DNA of 64,000 nucleotides. Source: Melitaea cinxia (lineage: Eukaryota > Arthropoda > Insecta > Lepidoptera > Nymphalidae). Below are positions 22,731 to 33,775 of the stretch, in pieces. The number at the start of each line of letters is the position of its first letter. Within the stretch, counting starts at the first letter, position 1. The stretch lies in assembly GCF_905220565.1 (NCBI RefSeq), contig NC_059401.1, positions 7,093,001 through 7,157,000 on the forward strand, given 5' to 3'. The notes beneath the pieces are model-generated. The model saw nothing but the letters and a program-made list of their open reading frames with translations. It did no database searches and had not been told where the DNA came from. A program made the translations under genes and the position numbers.

Positions 22731-23394
22731 TTATAGATAATGATGTGTTCTACAAAGGTTTACTACATTATATATTTCTATTATCACTAGTTTTTGCAGC
22801 GCACGCAATGTAAGGAATTTTTTAGGTTATTTTTTTTATCCCTCGTGTTACATTATTGGAGTTTTAGTAAGGATCCCTAATATTTTTGAAAATATAGTAT
22901 GACCTATGTCGCTCAGGGATAGTGTAGCTTCTCAATGGTGAAATAATTTTTTGAATCGATCCAGTAGTTTCGGAGCCTATTCAATGCTAACAAACAAACA
23001 ATCAAATCTTTACTCTTTATAGTCGTTTATTTTACATGAAGATGTTTGATTTGTAGTATATAATAAATTAATTAGTCTATTTTTATAATAATATCTTACC
23101 TTTGTATCACTTTAAAAACCTTATTTCCCTAACCGAGTAGTTGAATTTATTGATAATGCATATCGACAGTTGTTACAACCACAGCTGTTAGCAACTTTTC
23201 AGTGTAGTTGCGGCGTGTCATTATACTGTAATCACTCAGAATGTATCTATGTGTGTGTGAAAAATGTAAGTGTGATTTTAATTTAGTATGTGTGAGTTTC
23301 GTAGTGACAGATTATTTTTGTGTGGGAATTAGATAAAGTGTGGATGTGTGTAATTTCCCCCCGCAATAAATGCCAGACAGTTTTGTATCGGTAA
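22731..23394. other. Intergenic, no clear gene
   Basis: AT-rich up to about 23160. From 23160 to 23267 there is a moderately GC-rich run that ends in the donor-like AAAATGTAAGTG; a noncoding exon is possible but unsupported. Confidence 0.3.
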
Positions 23395-23430
23395 AAAACG
23401 CTAGCGCTACTCCCTTCCGTGTTGCTCTAT

Positions 23431-23538
23431 GGCGAGGAACATGACGTGAAGTTCCTCGCCCGCCATCGAAAAGGGAGGATCCTCCGACCAGACGGATGTT
23501 GTTTCTGGTGGGCTAATGCCCCGACGGTTGTTGTCGGG
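23431..23538 (+). repeat. Run of four hairpins, candidate structured RNA or DNA
   Basis: H1 23431-23460: GGCGAGGAAC, ten-base loop, GTTCCTCGCC. H2 23474-23485: palindrome GGAGGATCCTCC. H3 23488-23508: CCAGA, loop, TCTGG. H4 23520-23538: CCCGAC, seven-base loop, GTCGGG. The surrounding 23395-23700 is GC-richer than its neighbours. Function unknown. Confidence 0.55.
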
Positions 23539-23869
23539 TTCTTGTACATATACTCAATCACTTTGATAACTGTGATAGCGCGATGTAGGATACGTCAGTT
23601 TTTCTCTAGTTACGTAGTTCGTAGTCACGCGATAGATGTCGCCACAAATCGATCTGATGTTTTGAAAAGGGGTCGATATACTCGATGTATGGATGTTTTC
23701 TAATTTGTATGCGCAAAATTCGGAAAATATTCTTCTTACATGCAAATTACTAATACCATCATTATAAATATCCAATTGGTTTCTGAACTGAACATAATTC
23801 GTTGTAATTAACTACATCGCAATGATGCCACTCTATAATTACCCAAATTGAAATAAACGGTTACCTTTT

Positions 23870-24330
23870 TTAAATATTTTTTTTACGCACGCTTGACTTG
23901 AGCTGGTAAATGCTTGACAATAACTTTATGACAAGTGTAATCGGGCGAGGCGGACGGAGCAAAAGAGAGAGGTGCGAGCACAGATTTTCTCTATCTCTTT
24001 CTCTAATAGCCAGTTACGTTTCGTACATCTAAGACACAGTGCTGGCCTATAGTGCAGGCCTATTGCTAAAGAAGTTTTACTTCAGTCGTGTTGTCTAAAG
24101 CACACTCGTTTTAATGTTATTGAAGTAATTTTTTTTAAGCACGCTTGGCTTGGGGAGTAAGCTGGTGAATGCGAGACGACAGCGTTCCAAAAAGTGTGAT
24201 CGGGTGAGGTGAACGGAAGTTGAGAGGGAGATTTAAGTTAGTGAAGATAGAAAGAGAGAGAGAGAGAGTTACGTTTCGTAAGTTTTGCTTTATTCGTGTG
24301 GTCCAAAGCACACTCGTTTTTATTTCTAGG
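23870..24330 (+). repeat. Diverged tandem duplication, about 240 bp unit
   Basis: Two consecutive blocks share the order CACGCTTG(A/G)CTTG, AGCTGGT(A/G)AATGC, GTGTAATCGGGCGAGG / GTGTGATCGGGTGAGG, AGTTACGTTTCGTA and AAAGCACACTCGTTTT. The first runs from about 23880 to 24115, the second from about 24130 to 24320. Confidence 0.6.
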
Positions 24331-24384
24331 TACATTTTATTGCTTCTAAAAGTTTGTAACTTTAGATAACAAGCTTTATTTGTA

Positions 24385-24600
24385 AAAAAAAAAATAATAA
24401 TAATAATAACAATAATAATACGCTTTATTTTACACCAAAAGCAGAAATGATACATAGTAAAGAAAAAAAAATATTAACAATATATTCATTAGGTACAAAG
24501 GGCGGCCTTATCGCTAAAAAGCGATCTCTTCCAGGCAACCTTAGGGCAAAGGAAATGGTCTAGCGTCAGCATAGGTGTACAAGTTACAACAAATTTATTA
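24385..24600 (-). mobile_element. LINE 3'-UTR fragment with (AAT)n tail
   Basis: Minus strand: AGGTTGCCTGGAAGAGATCG, hairpin at 24525-24510, GGCCGCCCTTTGT, ending in a TTA/TTG simple repeat at 24420-24393. Same subfamily as 10690-10930 and 36722-36835. Confidence 0.65.
24510..24525 (-). repeat. LINE 3'-UTR stem-loop, copy e
   Basis: ATCGCT-AAAA-AGCGAT, perfect six-pair stem, G-C version. Confidence 0.6.
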
Positions 24601-24639
24601 TAAATATTCAAATAATTAAACATATACATACATACATAC

Positions 24640-25455
24640 ATACATACATTTTTTAAGAATTTCATAATATAAATATATATTATAAGAACTTTTAAAAAGT
24701 ATGAATGTAATATTTGGATTGTCTGATACTTTAACGCAAAAAAGTTTTACAATTTATGTACAATACGAAGGTACTTTTACAACACACAACACTATGACTG
24801 GCACACAGCAACGGAGCCGTAACTTATTTTAATGTATAGTGCAATATAGCTTGGTTATTGTTGCCATAACCTCATGAAGAATGGAGGAGATTTGAAGAAT
24901 TATTAAATCGCCTCTGGTAAAATTAGGGACGGGTTAAAAATCTGGAAAATATATATGTATATCAGATTTTATTTAAAAGGTAAACAAGAGGTCCAATATC
25001 TGAAAAAAACTGCAACTATTCTTAGTTTAAAAATAAAATAATAAAAAATATGGATTATAGACTGGCAGCTTATGACGGATTTATATTTGACTGACGTGTC
25101 GTGTCGTGTCGCATCAGAACAGAATCGGTATCATACATTTTGTATGACAACGTTTACATTGATGTGTTGTGACATGTCGTGATGGCTTCTGATGTGTTGT
25201 GACATGTCGTGATGGCTTCTGATGTGTCGCATCAGAGCCGACCCGGTTCGCGTCAGATAAGCGGGTTGCGGGGGGTGCTGAAACGGTGCCATTACGATAC
25301 GTCAGATTAATATGCGCGCATGGCAGTGTTGTATTATGACGCGTCAGCGTCGCTTGTTTGTTTACGTAAATTGTAAAATAATAGTTTATTTAGCTCTTAA
25401 AAATGGTTGGCTTAATTGAAATTGTATGACAATTTAATGTTAATCATAATATATA
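24640..25455. other. AT-rich stretch with a small GC-rich tandem repeat
   Basis: No gene. At 25085-25230 TGTCGTG-type repeats occur, including two copies of a 30-bp unit (GATGTGTTGTGACATGTCGT, then GATGGCTTCT) from 25161, with a third partial start. The segment to 25345 is rich in CpG. Confidence 0.45.
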
Positions 25456-26242
25456 ATTGTGTTTGCTCGCATAGGAAAAAAAACCGACTTCAATTACATA
25501 ATAACGTAATATAACGTAAATCGACGAAAAAATAGCCAAGTAACTACGCGTTATCAAAGATTACTCAAAAAGCAGTTATCAGATCTCGATAAAATTGATA
25601 TGTGACCACATGATAAACATCAGCTTTCGATTAAATTAAAAATGATCAAAATCGGTACACCCAGTAAAAAGTTAAAAACGCATTATTAGATATAACTCAA
25701 AAAGTAGTTGTTAGATCTCAAATAAATTTAAATGGGACCAATTGACACACACCACCTTTCGATTAAAACAAAATTTTTTTGTTGGAAAGAAGATATCCCT
25801 AGTTTGGTATCATGATAAGAAAACCAGGATCTGATGATGGGATCCCAGAGAAATTGATGGAAATTCTTGAAAATCCGCAATAACTTTTTACTGGGTGTAC
25901 CAATTTTGATAATTCTTTTTTTTTGGAAAGAAGATATCCTTAGTTTAGTACCATGATAAGGAAACCAGGATCTGATAATGGGATCCCAGAGAAATCGAGG
26001 GAACTTCTTGAAAATCCGCAATAACTTTTTACTGGGTGTACCGATTTTAATAATTTTTAATTTAATCAAAGGGGTCGATGTTTGTCATGTGGTCACATAT
26101 AAATTTCATTGAGATCTGATAACTACTTTTTGAGTAATCTTTGATAACGCGCAGTTACTTGAGTATTTTTTCGTCGATCTACGTTGTATTACTCGTCGAT
26201 GTAATTAAAGTCGGTTTTTTTTCGTTTGCGAGCAAACACAAT
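25456..26242. repeat. Foldback element built from module A
   Basis: The left arm starts ATTGTGTTTGCTCGC at 25456 and runs in plus orientation to about 25780. The right arm runs in minus orientation and ends GCGAGCAAACACAAT at 26242. The outer 220 bp or so of each arm are inverted copies; the middle holds two tandem units of the GATCCCAGAGAAAT block. The antisense open frame in it (113 codons) is just the repeat. Confidence 0.75.
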
Positions 26243-26274
26243 CATTAGAGTTGACCGATTTATCAGGTATACCA

Positions 26275-26466
26275 CTACGACGTGAAATGGAACTTATGGA
26301 CGTACCAGGGTCTTTCCTCCACTAATTCCAATACTTCGGCTGGATTATGTCGCTGAGGTCGTCCTTCTCTTACCCCGCCAATACCTCTGCCAGGAAATCT
26401 TCCTTCCGAAAATGCACTGTGCACCCTAATGAACACTCGGTAGTCCGGATGCCGAGCATTCATCAT
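26275..26466 (-). pseudogene. Transposase-like helix-turn-helix fragment
   Basis: A 63-codon minus frame reads NARHPDYRVFIRVHSAFSEG, RFPGRGIGGVREGRPQRHNP, then VLELVEERP. This pattern of HP..RVF.RVH..F.EG..P, followed by a Gly-Arg-rich GRP linker and VLE.VEE.P, resembles DUF4817-like DNA-binding heads of insect transposases. No catalytic part follows. Isolated fragment; the match is by eye. Confidence 0.35.
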
Positions 26467-27060
26467 TCACGGTATCATTCACGATAGACTGCAGCTTAAA
26501 TTGTAATGTTAATGGAATAAAATCATGTCTTGAAGTATTTTAGCTTAAATCATAAAAATTACGACATTACCTGAAAAATTAAAATCCCGACCTAACTTAG
26601 TTATTTTGCTCCTGAAGCTAGTATCGCGTGCTTACGTCCACTTTATCATACCTTTTTAGAATCTACACATACCAGACATGTTTTTAAGATAATGGGCAGC
26701 TATAGCGTCATACATTTTTTTTTCACAATCATGGGTTAAAAATACAAGTAGTGAAAAAAAAAACAAGGAAAAAATACCTTAAATGCTAATTTTATTAATG
26801 TTTTATGATAAAAATGGCTCTAAATCTAATTAAATTAAATAAAACAAGTTTCTAGGAGTACGATGCCACAAAAATTACACAAAAATACAAAATTTTGTTG
26901 AAATGGCACCCGATTGAATGGCCAAAGGAACAAAATTTTTGAAAAACATTAAAATTGGACATCATTTTTACACTGTTGGTAAAACTGACATAAAAAATGA
27001 TTTTATTATAGCCTGACACCTGGACTACCTCCACTTACCGGATTATCCATTATTAACGAC
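26467..27060. other. Intergenic, nothing recognised
   Basis: AT-rich sequence without gene or repeat signature that I can name. Confidence 0.4.
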
Positions 27061-27325
27061 AGACCCTGTATGTATTTTATATCACTAATTTTGAATGTAT
27101 ATATTGCAAAATAACTATATGGCTTTTTTATTATTTTTTACCCTTTTGTTCAGTATTTTTTTTTCACTTTATCACAAATGCGCTTATGAGTCCCGCGGTA
27201 ACATCATCTCTCACCACCATGGGTAGACTGGTAGAGATCTCTTACAGAGATAAGTTCGCCCTTGCCAACATTCTTTGTAAAAATGACTTGTAATTATGAT
27301 TTTTTTTAAGTGCAATAAAGAATAT
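27061..27325 (+). mobile_element. LINE 3'-UTR fragment
   Basis: Nearly identical in order to 7000-7262: ATCACTAATTTTGAATGTAT, GAGTCCCGCGGTAACATCAT, CATGGGTAGACTGGTAGAG, hairpin 27237-27251, CCTTGCCAACATTCTTTG, ending GTGCAATAAAGAATATATAT. Confidence 0.7.
27237..27251 (+). repeat. LINE 3'-UTR stem-loop, copy c
   Basis: ATCTCT-TAC-AGAGAT, perfect six-pair stem, T-A version. Confidence 0.6.
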
Positions 27326-27713
27326 ATATATATAGCATTCCTTAGATTAGCAGTCGGTAGCCACAGAAAAGGTTGCAATATTTATTGTCACAGGAACCTG
27401 GAATCTTAATAACTGGGACATTTTCACAAAGTTTATATTACTGTACGTCCTATAACAAACAATATAGATATATCGACTAAAAAGTAATTTAAAAAAATTA
27501 CTCAAGAGATCCCCATAGACGAAATGTGGTTTTAGGCGTTATATGCTTCATTTTGCCAAAAAATTGAGAGAAGAAATCAAATTTATTGAAATCTTTACAT
27601 TATCAGTGTGGTAACAACGACTGTTTTAACATTACTAACAATAAGTTAAACACCTAGACTGTAATTCAACAATAAAGTAACCAGTATACATATTAAAATA
27701 TGTATCATCACTA

Positions 27714-28429
27714 TCACTACATAGTATAAAACAAAGTCGCTTTCTCTGTCCCTGCACATGTATGTACGCTTAAATCATTAAACTACGCAACGGATTTTGA
27801 TGCGGTTCTTTTTAATAGATAGATTGATTCAAGAGGAAGGTTTATATGTATAATAACATCCATTAAATAGTGGAGAAATACTGTTATTTTTGAGTTTTCT
27901 AATGTCATGTCGTAAATAATTATTATTTTTTCGCTTAAATTGCAAACGCAGGCTGAACCCTACGAGATTTATCAAAATAATGTACTAAGTATTGTACACA
28001 TTAAAAAGGTCTACAGAAAACTCCGCTATGGTGTATGTCTATCTCTTATGGATATCCCACAATAACATTTTTTTGTCATTTACTTTTTACGACAAATAAT
28101 GGCTAATTTTCAAAACGATTTTAACCAATACAGCATTAATCCTTATCTAATTAAATACCTTAAATACATTGTGATTTAATATAGATCTATATGTCCCTTT
28201 ACAGCATATGATTTAAATGAATATTTTCGAAGATATTACAGATTTAAAAATTACGGTACGTAGCGTTTGCGGCGGTTCCGGCCGGCTTTTACTCTAAAGT
28301 TAACGCGAGCGGACCACGGGCAGTAATGAATGAATCAAAATTACTGGATCGATTTTAATCATTTTTTCAGTGAATGATATAGGCTATAATTATATTTTAT
28401 ACCCGTGCGAAGCCGGAGCGGGTCGCTAG
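27714..28429 (+). mobile_element. Non-autonomous Helitron (Lep1-like), complete
   Basis: Begins TCACTACATAGTATAAAAC after an A, and ends with the hairpin-bearing ACCCGTGCGAAGCCGGAGCG followed by GGTCGCTAG, then T. TC start, CTAG end and insertion between A and T are Helitron rules. ACCCG/CGGGT forms the terminal stem. There is no Rep-helicase coding. A 28250-28330 patch is GC-rich. Confidence 0.75.
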
Positions 28430-28492
28430 TATTTGTATATAATAGCTACTTAGTATAATGATATCACGTAATTATTGAGTGTAATAAATAGA

Positions 28493-28494
<2 letters not shown>

Positions 28495-28525
<31 letters not shown>

Positions 28526-28536
28526 TGTGTGTGTGT
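28495..28536 (+). repeat. (GT)n microsatellite
   Basis: Dinucleotide tract just after the Helitron. Confidence 0.9.
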
Positions 28537-28539
28537 AGA

Positions 28540-29135
28540 TCAAAAGATCTCCCGCTATCTTAGTTACCAGGTTTCATTACAATTAGTCCAGTACATTTTG
28601 CGTGAAAAAATAACAAACATCCAACCTCCCATCCTTTCAAACTTTCGCATTTTTACCCGACTCCCAATGAAGGGTTATGTTTTTCGCGCGTATCTTGTAT
28701 GTATGTATGTATGTAATATTCTTTACTACCTCATATTTCCAGAACCACTGAACGGATTTACATAATTGAGGTATCGTTAGGTTCGTCTTAGCTGCCCAAG
28801 TGTTCTTAGATAGGTGACATTAAAAAAAATCAAACATGGCGGCTGCGCGAAGCCATTGTATTTAATGAAAAAAAATTTTTTTTTTCTCGAATACTACAAT
28901 ATGGGTATCAAATTGAAGGGCACAATACAAGGATTTTAAAAAGGTATATCATGATTATTATTCATATTAGTACATAGGATTACTATGTTAATTCATATAA
29001 CATTTCCATTCCTAGTACAAATGTGTAATTGAAAGGAAAATGTAGAGAGAGCGACATCCATTCCATTTCCGCGATTTCCATGTTGTGCTGGCAAACTTTT
29101 AGTTGGCGAATGTTATAATTAGTCAAACTCCATGT
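28540..29135. other. Intergenic, probably old repeats
   Basis: Contains TCATATTTCCAGAACCACTG, AACGGATTTACATAATTGAG and a GGCGGCTGCGCGAAGCC patch, phrasing typical of dispersed repeats, but no second copy lies in the window. No gene. Confidence 0.3.
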
Positions 29136-29139
29136 TTGG

Positions 29140-29320
29140 CGTCCATCATCATCATCATCAGCTCAGCCTATTGCAGTCCACTGCTGGACAAATGCCTCCC
29201 TAAGTTCGCGCCAGACATCCCGGTTTTCCGTCATCCTCATCCAGCCTACACCGGCAATTTTACGAAGATCTTCGTACTTCACCGATGCCTATGATGTCCC
29301 AATTCACGGTTTTCAGTGCA
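29140..29320 (-). mobile_element. RTE 3' end fragment with (ATC)n
   Basis: ATCATCATC then AGCCTATTGCAGTCCACTGC then GACATCCCGGTTTTCC; the same run occurs at 45605-45740. Reads as the 3' end of an RTE element on the minus strand. Confidence 0.6.
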
Positions 29321-29534
29321 TTTTCTAGTTCCAATAGAGATTCTTCTGTTTTTAAAGATCTTGTATTAATAGTATGTAGCTATATTTATTTTAATTTTTT
29401 GCTTTCAATAGTGCTTGTTAGTGGGAATGTTGATGAATTTAGTTGTCTAAAGCTCTTGAGGGTTTATTCATTTCGTTCATTTATTCGTCTATCACCCTGC
29501 GGTAACCAGCCGTATTGGATTTTTGTTGAGTGAG

Positions 29535-29640
29535 TAATAATAATAATAAATTCTTTATTTGGACCAAATATCTTTACAATTTCTTAACCTGCCAAGCTGC
29601 GTGACAGTTTATCGGCTTGTCAACATGCATTATATAATAT
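29535..29640 (-). mobile_element. LINE 3'-terminal scrap
   Basis: Begins with an AAT repeat followed by TTCTTTATTTGGACC, that is, a minus-strand GGTCCAAATAAAGAA end with (ATT)n tail. Confidence 0.4.
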
Positions 29641-29689
29641 TCATTATTTTAAATTTTGTATAGTATATACATATTATAAAATTTTCAGC

Positions 29690-29850
29690 AGCGTCTTCGG
29701 TGCGACAAAGCTAGCCCTGCAATCACCAACCCGTCTGCCCAGCGTGGTGACTATGAGCAAAACACTTGAGTTCACGTCATTTTTGGCGCAAACTTGTGGA
29801 GGCCTATGTCCAGCAGTGGACTGCGATAGGCTGATCTGTGTGTATAACAT
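29690..29850 (+). mobile_element. RTE-derived SINE fragment
   Basis: GCGTCTTCGGTGCGACAAAG, GCCCAGCGTGGTGACTATGA, GGCCTATGTCCAGCAGTGGA, ending AGGCTGAT. It matches, inverted, the longer copy at 35146-35515. Confidence 0.65.
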
Positions 29851-30149
29851 TCTATCTAGCATACTATCGTTTATTTAAAATAATTAAACACTTTTGAAAG
29901 GAAAATTAAATTAAACTTACAAACTAAAAAATCAATACTTTTCGCGAACTCTGTAATTCAGTTCTCAATTTATTAACTTGCAACAATATATTCAACTTGC
30001 TCATTTTTTCATCAAAATTTAATTATCTGAGCCAAAATACCTTATTAAATATTTTAGGTAACAAATACTGATTTGGTCGTTTGCAATGATAATTATTTAA
30101 AGACCTTTTTTAGTATTATAGTTTATTGTCTACAACTGTAATTATAATT

Positions 30150-30534
30150 TGACCGTTCGCATTCCGCGCGCCCGGCGTCGCCGATGAGACGCGTCGTAAC
30201 GTACCTATAGTAGAGGCTGTATGCTCCAGCCTACAGCGGGCCTCGGCCGGTACCCGAGCGCCACTATCTTGCTGCATTCCACCGAGCCAAAGTCGCGGCG
30301 CGCCCCGCGCGTGCCTTCATACCTTTGCCGACCCACGCGCCCTCGTCGGACTCGACTCGACGCTTCACTCGCTCAGTCGTTTCTACGCGTTTATTGAGAC
30401 TATGCGCATTGACGTCGCGCCGGAAAGTTACGTTTTAGTGATCGCACGCATAGTGAAGTGAAGTGCTTATGGATGCGGTTTACTACGGAGTAACATGCCA
30501 TTGTGATCTGCTGCATTGGATTTGTTTATTAATG
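30150..30534 (+). promoter_or_regulatory. CpG-rich promoter and candidate noncoding first exon of expanded
   Basis: A sharply GC- and CpG-rich island in AT-rich DNA. It contains an arthropod-type initiator TCAGTC (30373-30378), then a run without long frames that ends in a strong donor, AATG|GTGAGT, at 30534/30535. No acceptor of a plus-strand gene lies between here and 51095, where the ex coding exon opens with TTGATTACAG, so splicing to ex is the simplest reading. This would make a 20.6-kb first intron. Direct evidence (a transcript) is lacking. Another gene or a long noncoding RNA is possible. Confidence 0.45.
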
Positions 30535-30934
30535 GTGAGTGTGTGTTTGTCGACGACGCCCTGGACGGCCACGGAGTAAGCGCGCGCTTTCACGATGCGG
30601 CCACTTTCATTTTATACACACATAGCTCGAATTCCTCCGCGGCACCGACACCGTGCCGCGGCCGCTGACCCTGCGCCCGCGCGCCCTTCCTCTTGCAATC
30701 GCACCACTGCTTGCCAGTTACTATACACAACGACTACGATTAAACAATATACTCCAATGAAACACCAAATGCCGTGGAGTATGCGGTTAAGCGCGGTAAG
30801 ATGTGTTGTAAAATCAGCTCGTATCGCTAGTACAAAAAAAAATTGTTTTGACACGGAAACAACTAATCAAAGAACCAAGAACAAGAATATATTATTATTC
30901 TTTCGAAAATTATAATCTGTAGTCATATTCACGA

Positions 30935-31256
30935 CTAGCTGTGCCCGCGAGTTCGTCCGCGTGGAATTTAACAATATAGTTATTTTTCAGTTCACAGAGT
31001 TATAAAATAAATAAATCTATAAAATAAAACTAGCCTAAGTTACTTCTTATTACATCAGCTATCTGCCAGCGAAAGTCCCGTCAAAATAGGTTCAGCCGTT
31101 TCAGCGATTAGCCGGAGCAAACAGACAGACAGACAAAAATTGTAAAAAATGTTATTTTGGTATATTTACTGTGTATACATATTATGCATTTAGTAAAAAG
31201 CGGTTATTTTAATATTACCTACAAACAGGCACTCCAATTTTATTTATTTGTATAGA
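30935..31256 (-). mobile_element. Complete non-autonomous Helitron, minus
   Basis: On the minus strand it starts TCTATACAAATAAATAAAAT (31256) after A and ends GCGGACGAACTCGCGGGCAC then AGCTAG (30935) before T. 322 bp, no coding capacity. Confidence 0.8.
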
Positions 31257-31481
31257 TACAATCGTTGTTTACATAGCGAGTTATGTCATTTTAAAAAGTA
31301 AACCTACATTTCAAGTTCACTTGCAATTAAGTACGAGAAAGATAATTAAATTATTTAATTATACGATCATATAATGAAGAATAAATAGTGCACTTTTATG
31401 TAGGAAGCTGTGGATATTAAACGACAATTTCAATGTTGTAACTAAACAGATTTTTAATAACATAATTGTAATTAATCCAAA

Positions 31482-31821
31482 TCTATACAAATAAATAGAA
31501 TTGGAGTGTCTGTTTTTAATTGTAGTATTGAAATAACAGCTTTTTACTAAATGCATATATGGATGTATACACGGTACTTGTACCATAATAACATTTTTTA
31601 CAATTTTTGTCTGTCTATCTGTCTGTTTGTTCCAGCTAATCTCTGAAACAGCTGGACCGATTTTGATGGGACTTTCACTGGCAGAAAGCTGATGTAATAA
31701 GGAGTAACTAGGACTAACTTAGGCTACTTTTATTTTTGAAATATATTTATTTTATAATTCTACGCACTTAAAATTACTTTTTTGTTAAATTGCACGCGGA
31801 CGAAGTCTCGGGCACAGCTAG
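31482..31821 (+). mobile_element. Complete non-autonomous Helitron, plus
   Basis: Starts TCTATACAAATAAATAGAAT after A and ends GCGGACGAAGTCTCGGGCAC then AGCTAG before T. 340 bp, same family as 30935-31256 in the opposite direction, 225 bp away. Confidence 0.8.
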
Positions 31822-33035
31822 TATATGTATAAAACTTGTAAACGACCGATGTGTCTACTCTATGTGAGAAATATTTAGGATGAAGAAATTATAAGGTATT
31901 AGGTATAGCAGCCAAAACAATTATTTTTGTTCAGGCATGACGCATCTACTGCACAGGTTGCGTCTTCCAAAGTTCTGATCACGGAGACTTAACTTTTAAA
32001 CCAGTGGTGTACCGTCAAAAGTGGAACAATTAATCATAGAAACTACCTATAAACTATTATGACGAAAAAGTCAAAAACAATCTATATTCATCGGGAAAGA
32101 TGTCCCAGGTAGTTTAAAATACCGCTATAAGCAGATGTATATCAAAAACAAAATAAATCAGAAACATTATTTGTCAAAAAGGAATAATAGTTATTTTATG
32201 TAGTAAAAATGGCATGAGAAACTAAGAGCCTGTGGATATTATTTATATACCGAAAAAGGAATAATAGTAAATTGATTTTTTGTGCTACTCAAGCAAAATC
32301 CGATAATAACAGTAACATTAAAAAGGATGGAGGCTTAAGAATATTCCAACTACCTTCACAATACATCGAAAAGGACAAAGCAGTCATAGTTTTAGTTAAA
32401 ACTATAAAACCAAAGTATTTGTTTACTTGGTCGCACTAAACTACCAGTACATTTTAAAACCATTTTTATGTTATTAAACTATTTATGACAATCTTGATGA
32501 TCGTAAAAGACAAAGAAGCTATTAGAATAAGTGAGATTTTTAAAAGCATAATAGGTACTAACAGAAAATATTTTGCAAAATCATCAAAACAGAGCTGAAA
32601 TTGCTAAAATCATCTAGTGTACTTATTTATTAATAACTAACTCTTTATGATGTAGGAGCAAATTAATACTCATTTAATTAACTTAAAAATATATTTCTGT
32701 TCATATATTGTATTAACTTAAACTCAAAATAATATAATTAATGTTAAGGCTTCTATGTAACTGTTATAAATACAGATTAGGTATATTACCATTTTATTTT
32801 ATGAAGATTCATTATATAAATGAAAGACGAAATAATGCACGTGACGCCTTCTGTAAAATCGTAGGATAATCCTTTGTACAGCTACTAAAGAATAGAACTG
32901 GTGACAAATTGAACGTGATTTGCTCGATATTTAGCGTTTCCAACATTTGTTTAACGGTGAAATGTAGATTTTTGTTTAATTCTCTTTAAAAAGTATACTT
33001 CAACGTGTGTATAATTACAGAAGATGTAATAATTG
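31822..33035. other. AT-rich stretch, nothing recognised
   Basis: No gene, RNA or repeat identified. Possibly intronic to expanded. Confidence 0.4.
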
Positions 33036-33775
33036 TGTTTATTTGCAAACGAAAAAAAAACTGTCTTCAATTACATCGACAAGTATTAAAAGGATTTTGA
33101 TCCTGAAAAACCGGGATCCAGGCTCATTTTTTGGTAGTCGAATTCCGGTATTATATTTAATTATTATTAAAGTTCTAGCGTATTCATTAGTCAAGTCCCG
33201 GGATTTTCGGGGTTTGAAATAAAACAAAAACGTAAAATTAAGAAACAGGTCAGGTGATCAGACATTGGATTCTTTGTTGTTTTTACGTTCTTATTTTCGC
33301 TATATCAAAAAAGAGATACCGTAATAGTACCTATTTACTAGTTTATTGGAACGAAGTTCCTTACTGCAAGCTTGACATTTGGCTGGGCGAGCGAACTGAA
33401 AAAAAATGTGCTAGTAAAACCGTAAGAAAAATATATAACGGAAGTTACGTAATATCAGTCACACGAATGTATAATATGACGTTTGTAAAACTAAAATATT
33501 ACTTACTAGTAAACTTTTTTAAATTATTTATGTAATTTTATAGTGTCGACAAAAATAAATAAAGCCATATGTTTTTTATTTCACTTACTAGTTTGCATTA
33601 CTATTATTATTTTGTTTGATTTATTTTATTTTATGGTATTTGTTATTTTCTAAAATACTAAATTTCCTAAATACTTTTATGTACTTAATTAAAAACCAAT
33701 CAGAAAATTAAAAAAAAAAATCAAGAACTAGAAAATATATATAAAATTCAACATTTTTTTTTTCAAATTGTGATG
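33036..33775 (+). repeat. Truncated module A joined to module X
   Basis: GTGTTTATTTGCAAACG to ACATCGACAAG is the start of module A. From about 33120 to 33775 is module X: TAGTCAAGTCCCGGGATTTT, CAGGTCAGGTGATCAGACAT, GGCTGGGCGAGCGAACTG. Module X returns inverted at 58960-59560 with few differences. The 93-codon frame at 33254 is not supported as a gene. Confidence 0.7.

Noticed and set aside
23180..23270. Possible noncoding exon ending in GTAAGT at 23268
   Set aside because: Only a donor-like site and mild GC enrichment; no acceptor partner or conserved content visible.
23640..23690. CTGATG followed by GAAA near 23660, resembling a hammerhead ribozyme core
   Set aside because: The core needs CTGANGA; the base after CTGATG is T, and no three-stem fold fits.
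25728..26069. A 113-codon minus frame with repeated IIKIGTPSKKLL and PRFLWDPIIRSWF phrases
   Set aside because: It is the antisense reading of module A units; similar frames at 43778 and 59753 follow the repeat, with stops elsewhere.
30595..30915. Overlapping plus and minus frames just after the 30-kb CpG island
   Set aside because: They open on both strands because of GC content, lack splice or family support and lie after a good donor site.
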